From contig LLEY01000077.1 in the NCBI GenBank assembly GCA_001414485.1, forward strand, positions 124,001 through 188,000: a stretch of 64,000 nucleotides of DNA, read 5' to 3'. Of this stretch, positions 58,633 to 64,000 are shown piece by piece. Origin of the DNA: Calycina herbarum (taxonomy: Eukaryota > Ascomycota > Leotiomycetes > Helotiales > Pezizellaceae). The notes beneath the pieces were generated by a model that ran no database searches, was not told the DNA's origin, and saw only the letters and a program-made list of their open reading frames with translations. Position 1 is the first letter of the stretch. Each line of letters starts with the position of its first letter. Made by a program: the position numbers and the translations under genes.

Positions 58633-60328
58633 TATAAAAGTGTCTATTTTCTTTTTAAAAAGTTTATAAAGTAAGAAAGAGGGTATAAAGCTCTTATTAG
58701 CCGTTCTTAGAGATATAATAATATATATTATTATTAAGTAAAAAGGGAAAGAGTGTCTAGGGAATAAGAAATTTTCTAAAAACATATAGTTATAAAATAT
58801 CGTTAAAAGGGAAGCTTAATTCGCAACTTACTATATCTTATATCGGATATTAACATTCGCTTAACTCTAAAGCATTCGTCGAATGTAGGATCTTATAACA
58901 AACGTGGATTACTGAAGAACGACCAACGAGTGTTGAGACTTCTATTAAATGTTTTCTTCCGATTATGGAACAAAATGTTAAGGCGCCTTTTCAAACTTAG
59001 TATCTTCTATCGAACGTCAGAACTCATATCGAATGTTTTCTTCCAATTTATCAAGAGAATGTCAAAGTCTTTCCTCAAATGTTAGAACTCAGTTCGGTTA
59101 TCAAGATTCAATTAACTCACAAGTATTCGTTGATATTCTCACGAACGTAGAAACTTGTTGTTGAGAGCTTTTGGAAATGCGATATGCAACAAAACTCTAG
59201 ACTCTTAAGTCTGTCCTACGATGCGACTAAATAGATTGCTAGCGTGGCGTTCCGCTCCCCCATGAGCTATACTCGGCTCACAAGTGGCTAAAAGCCATCT
59301 ATATCTAGTACAGTTCCAGCAACCTAATAGCTACTTACTTGACGACTTCCACTTTGCATCTGAGACTTCCTCTGTAGATAGCTCCGTGAATTTTATTTAA
59401 GTAGGAATTCGTCTCGAGTTGTCGAGTTGCCAGTAAATAATGTTGAAACTTCCGAATGTGGAGTAAGTGAGTGAGGCGTGAGTACAAGCTACGAGTAGCT
59501 AATTCGCAAATTGACACTCCAATTCGCAGCTCCCCCAGGTCTCTCGCTCTCTGGTGGCACTCCTCGTGTTTCCTGGTATCACTTCGCTGCTCCAGGTTCC
59601 GTGCTTCTTGAGTGTGTCCGTTACTCTCCCTTACTCTCTCTGTCCTCCTATGTTCTCCAATGCCCATCTACCCCCCTATTCATATGTCTCCCCCATCCAC
59701 GTCAAGCTTAGTGAAGTGAGACGAAACGATACTTGGCGACGAAATAAAAACAATGAATATGGGTCGTAGTGAATAAGCGAAAAATGGGTATGATGGGCGG
59801 GAAGTTAACTTATTTTCCTCGCAATAGTTCAATTCAGTCAACTGGCAATTACCTCGTTTGGCTCACGAGTAGTGATCATATGGTAACAGTAATATCAAAA
59901 TTCTTCTTAAAGTTGTATCAGATGTAGACCAACGCTCGCAACTTAGCTCTCACAGATTTTCTGTAACTCTGTGACAGAATATCAAATCGGACTATATCTT
60001 CGTTATTTACTTGAAATGGAGATAAGATCCAAAGCCTGGTAATAAATACAAAAAGAGAAAGAAAGTATTCCAGTTTAAATAATTATAGAAATGAAGGCTG
60101 AATTAAAAGTACTTAGCACTTTTCTTATTCTACATATATGTAAACCAAACTGTACTTCTATAAACTCTCATATATACAAAGAAGTTTGCAGCACCGCTCC
60201 AGCTTAACTGGGGTGATGGGAAAATTCCAGGATTCCGCAAGACAAGTCTTGATTGAAATGAACTCTCTCGCCAAATATTCCAACAAAACTTGAGCTTTGA
60301 CGAGAGGAACTGTGAATTACCTGGAAAT
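58633..60328. other. AT-rich flank without recognised gene
   Basis: The first 230 bp continue the older AT-rich repeat interrupted by the transposon. Between 58,840 and 59,110 short words such as ATCGAATGTTTTCTTCC and TATCGAACGTCAGAACTC recur in diverged form, suggesting weak tandem repeats. The minus-strand frame at 59,335-59,667 has no motif. Confidence 0.45.
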
Positions 60329-60836
60329 TTACGACAGTCGATATTTCATCGACGGCAAATCCTCCCTCGACAGTACCGGATCCCAGAAGTGCCTTTTCTT
60401 CAACTTTCTTGTGAGCGCGAAGTAGGCCTCAACGTTATCTTTGGGAAAGCTCCTTGGCTCAAAGCACATTCGAATTGGTGCTTCATAACCATAGTAATAA
60501 GCTACACAGGCATCGTTGTAGCGATGATTGTTCTTGTCACTCGGAGAATCAAAATAACCTTTTATCTCATCTCAGAACCCCAACTCACCAAGAGAAACAC
60601 GGTGATAGTCAAAGCTAAGCAAGTACTTGGTGAATCAAAAGATGAGTGGAAGACCTTGTGGGTTGTCCCAAATTCTTTCTCTAACATCAGCACCCTCTAA
60701 CCCACATCTCCTAAAACCAACAGAAATAACCGAAAATAGTGTAGAGAACATGACAAGACAAAGTACGCGATGAGGCGACTGCCAAAATGGAAGCAAGTGT
60801 GGCTTGAAACTGCAATGTGACAACTCGCCAAAAGCT
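60329..60836 (-). pseudogene. Possible gene remnant of unknown family
   Basis: On the minus strand, a frame at about 60,558-60,329 reads YFDSPSDKNNHRYNDACVAY, then YYGYEAPIRMCFEPRSFPKD and a Lys-rich end (RKLKKRHFWDP), and looks protein-like. Upstream, 60,823-60,635 contains a hydrophobic helix and GADVRERIWDNPQGLPLIF. A GGTGAGT and an AAAAG acceptor separate the pieces, but no splice plan joins them in frame without a poor donor. It may be a real two-exon gene with an unseen start, or a decayed copy. I do not recognise the family. Confidence 0.3.
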
Positions 60837-63422
60837 CCATATTTTCAGGAGTTTCTTTTTAGTCACAAGACTGGATGGGGACAGGCAATGTCTAAAATTA
60901 ACAATACACATTCGATCAAGCATGGCGGTGACCTCTCAACCCATATCAATCTCATAAATCAATGTGGCATGGCGAAAACTTGTATTGTGCTTGGAATAAA
61001 TAGATATAGAACAAATGGTGAATATATCAATTTCTGTAATTAATGAAAGTTGGAATCGACGGTGGTGTTGAATTTGACGGTAAGTCTCACAAAGAGGAAT
61101 TCCAACATTACTGAAGAAGAACCGCAAGACGCCGAAGAAAAATCTAAGCACAAGTAAAGAGTGCTAGATAGTAGTAAGCTTTATATGATACTATTAGGCT
61201 TGAGATGGCGTGTAATCTCTCCCATGTTCTTGTTGGGTTTGCATCAGTCACTTTCTATTCAGCTTCTAAAATAAATAGCATAGCGATGACACTATTGGAA
61301 TATTTCGATAAGTCACCTGGTAACAGTCTCTATATCTCTCTCTCCAAGTAAGGAATCTTACTCTAGCTGACCCTGAAGAAGATACTATTGTACCCGCCGA
61401 GTGAATCTTATTCTCTTCCACATGTCCTCCTGGGTTGAATGGGAAATGTGGAACAGAGAGTTGAGCAAGGCACCAACTTTGATAACGTCTCGAAGAAAAT
61501 TAAGAATCCAATGTATGTGATTTGTTTCAGCGATTACGAGTACCAAGTCGACCCCTAGCATTCAATCAACTTACATACGTACTCTAATTTACAGTTATTT
61601 CCTCGAAAGGAACCTCCAAAATCGACAACAGCCTCCAAAACGACAATAGAAAACCTCTCAATGATTATTATTGCCTCATACTTAAGGCTCATCAACCCAC
61701 TAACCTTTAAAGCTCTTCTACATACTATGATTTTTATTATGACCCCCCAGATCATTTCCTGTTTAGAATTGATATCTCCCAAAGTCTTTCTCTTGAGATG
61801 TGAATTCATGTACAGCAGCACTTGTTCTCTCACCGGCCGGTCTCCTCTTCTTTTTATAGTAGCGGTTTCACTTATCTCAGTACTACTGCTTATCTACAAA
61901 CCTCAAAACCCTTCTGGTTCGATTGATAGTTTCTAGACTTATATAATACCGAGTCCACCATATTTTTCGCTCAAGAGTTTCTCTGGATCGAATATAGAGT
62001 CTTATTTGTTAAAAGTATTTAGTAAGAACTAGGAAAAAGGATGGTTCTAGACTAGAGAAGTATATAAGAACTCAGTTTTAAAAGATAGCTAGATAACAAG
62101 CAAACCAGCTAAAACAACCGCTTATAGTATTCTATTCACCTAACCACCACAGTACCAAGTATTTTTCTCCATGGTGAATTTTGAAAAGATTACCCCGACT
62201 CTTCTCTGGTATGTTCTTTGGTATTCTACCTACATTTTGCCGTTTTCTTAAAGAAGACTTTTTAACTAACTATGAGCGAGCTACCTACTTCTGATATTTG
62301 AATTGAATTCTATCTGAATAAGTGAAGTACAACCAACCCCCTCATATATCTCATCTGAAAGTAAATATAAATCGATAGTATCTCTCAAAACGATAGCAAG
62401 ACTCTTCTAAATTCTACTCAACGTTCTTGATTGCCGAATGACCTCTTAAGTAGAGCGTAAATTACATGATGTCTGGAAGTCTAGATAGCTAATAGTATTT
62501 GTAGGAGATTTAGGTGCTCGGGAACAAGAACCATACATTGCTTTGGTGAGGCTTGTAGATGTCTGCAGACCACTTTCAACTAAGAATCTAGAGTATTGAA
62601 TCTTCTGACACCTTCTATCTCGGGTTAGTTAGTAAATGAAGTGTCAAAATGAAACATAACAGCCTGAGCTAAAACTAAGCCTTGAAGTGAATAAGATAAT
62701 AAGTAAACCTAGCAGGCAGGCACGTGGTAGGTAATCCAGCAGCCCATCAAGTTCGCCCAATCAACATACCATACTAACTCCAGCTAGCTTCACGATATAA
62801 ATTCCACCTCTACCAATTCTTTGAAGACAAGTGTTGTCCTGCACAATGACACCAAGGAAAAATCGTGCCCCCGCCCTCTGCTGTTGGCGCGTGAGTTGCC
62901 TGAGTGATATCCCAACAGCTCTTAAGCTGTCCATATCTTTCAAGGATAAAAGTCCCTAGTCCTAGACCTCTAAGTTTCATCCGAAAACCACTTTCTTCTT
63001 GACAGCACCTTTAAACTCGATGATATATACCAAATTGACAACATAAAAGCTCTTACAAACCCAAATCGCTATTTTTGATACCCATGGATTTGAAGACTAC
63101 TCCTCCAGTAACCAAATAACTGGAAACGTCGCGATAGTAAGTTTCTCTTGGAAGCTCTGAATAGATGCTTGAAAGCAAGAAGCCTGAACAAACAAATGGC
63201 ATCTTTGAATCTCTTTAGCCTATTTTTACTCGATATATAACCTTGCGTAAGTTTAGGTGAATGATGATGACGGTCCAAGATTTGAAAGCTATCTAGAAGT
63301 GAATAACACACGACTTATTTTCTTCACCTCCTCTCTCTACACTCCTATCCCAAGTCCGCCAAGTCTACATAAACCCCTCAATCTTTCTTTCCCCTTCCCA
63401 GCAAGAGCTCGACAACAAGATA
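60837..63422. other. Gene-poor AT-rich DNA
   Basis: No gene recognised. The segments 61,900-62,500 are AT-rich with many stop codons in all frames. The minus-strand frame at 62,761-62,943 has no recognisable family motif. Confidence 0.45.
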
Positions 63423-63571
63423 TGGACGAAGCAGACGACATCCCCCTATTTCCCTTCCACCGTCAAATCAATCCCCGGAGTTCAAAAGGCATGAACCTTA
63501 TTCACAACTTTTACAAACCAGAGAGACGTCGGTGGCCACACAATATTTTCATGAATCCAAATCGCTTGTAG
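63423..63571 (+). CDS. Possible small protein (48 residues)
   Basis: ATG frame reading MDEADDIPLFPFHRQINPRS and ending HNIFMNPNRL. It is preceded by a pyrimidine-rich leader typical of fungal genes, but the frame also stays open for 55 codons upstream and there is no family match. It could equally be the last exon of a longer gene or chance. Confidence 0.2.
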
Positions 63572-64000
63572 GGAATCTCGTGGTGTTCTTGCTACCCACT
63601 ACTCATGCCTGAAATGTGAAGTAGTGCACTCGATCCTAAGTTCCAACTCCATTTCCAAATAGTAAATAAACACTTGAAATTTTCACCTGAGCAAAACAAA
63701 AAATTAAACTCGACAATGTCTTGTAAAAGGACGATAAGCGGGAAATCGACAATAATAAACCCTCTGACCCTCTCCAAATTTTCACAGACTCTCCTCCATA
63801 CATACAAGACAAGACCTCTTATCCCGAAAAAAAGAAAATCAAGTTCCTAGTGGCACGCCAAGGAGAGACTACTTGTAAAAGACTTGGGTGCCTCAGAAGG
63901 AGGATCAATTCAAAAGATTTTCGACTGTTTACCAGTTACCTTCTGTCAGAGAACCTGTCAACCTGATATTTAACCATAACTCGCGACGCCTAGTGACAAC
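63572..64000. other. Terminal intergenic DNA
   Basis: No gene seen. The minus-strand frame at 63,592-63,807 has no motif. Confidence 0.4.

Noticed and set aside
1..64000. CRISPR array, rRNA, tRNA or secondary-metabolite cluster
   Set aside because: No regularly spaced identical repeats, no rRNA-like segments, no cloverleaf recognised by eye and no PKS/NRPS/terpene genes. Small tRNA genes could be missed without a tool.

Overview
The window is nuclear DNA of a filamentous ascomycete (Pezizomycotina). Genes are split by short introns (about 50-240 bp) with GTAAGT/GTGAGT donors and CTAAC-type branch points, and fungal families predominate: a bZIP with a DUF3425 tail, a Nic96 nucleoporin, a GPI-anchored Ser/Pro-rich wall protein, a fungal GT31 glycosyltransferase and Pex5. 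The overall look fits Leotiomycetes (Botrytis/Sclerotinia-like fungi), but this is an impression from gene style, not proof.

Layout. 1.9-9.9 kb: an anion:cation symporter-type MFS permease, a nucleoporin NIC96 with an N-terminal GLFG domain, and a bZIP factor. 10-16.8 kb: repeat-rich, gene-poor DNA with a MITE-like element, an 852-bp hAT derivative bounded by an exact 8-bp duplication, and three diverged copies of a noncoding unit. 16.8-25.2 kb: a GPI protein built from duplicated exon cassettes (-), an unknown coiled-coil/His-rich protein (-), a peroxisomal 2-hydroxyacyl-CoA lyase/oxalyl-CoA decarboxylase-like enzyme whose SKL signal lies on an 18-codon last exon (-), and a thioredoxin-fold/SH3BGR-like protein with an acidic tail (+). 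25.2-28.2 kb: no gene, three diverged noncoding repeats. 28.2-36.5 kb: an amidoligase with a C-terminal domain carrying a cysteine-peptidase-like Cys/His pair, an unknown 537-residue protein, and a GT31/PAN glycosyltransferase (-). 37.1-38.4 kb: a GA microsatellite and a complete miniature LTR retrotransposon (TRIM) with 114-bp LTRs and an exact 5-bp duplication. 38.4-47.7 kb: long gene-poor stretch with MITE traces and possible relics. 47.7-56.0 kb: a bHLH factor, a mitochondrial two-RRM protein whose ATG is split by an intron, PEX5, and a UBA-like unknown protein (-). 56.2-59.2 kb: AT-rich DNA with degenerate tandem repeats into which a pogo/Fot1-type transposon has inserted; that copy is inactivated by stop codons in a RIP-like pattern. 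59.2-64 kb: mostly unassigned AT-rich DNA with one possible gene remnant.

Functional links: the PTS1 receptor PEX5 and a PTS1-bearing enzyme are both present, about 29 kb apart, but this is not a cluster. No secondary-metabolite cluster, CRISPR array or rRNA was seen, and no tRNA was recognised by eye. The best candidates for unusual biology are the amidoligase-peptidase-like fusion, the TRIM element, the cassette-exon wall protein and the split start codon. Gene models were built by reading frames across splice sites and were not checked against transcripts.
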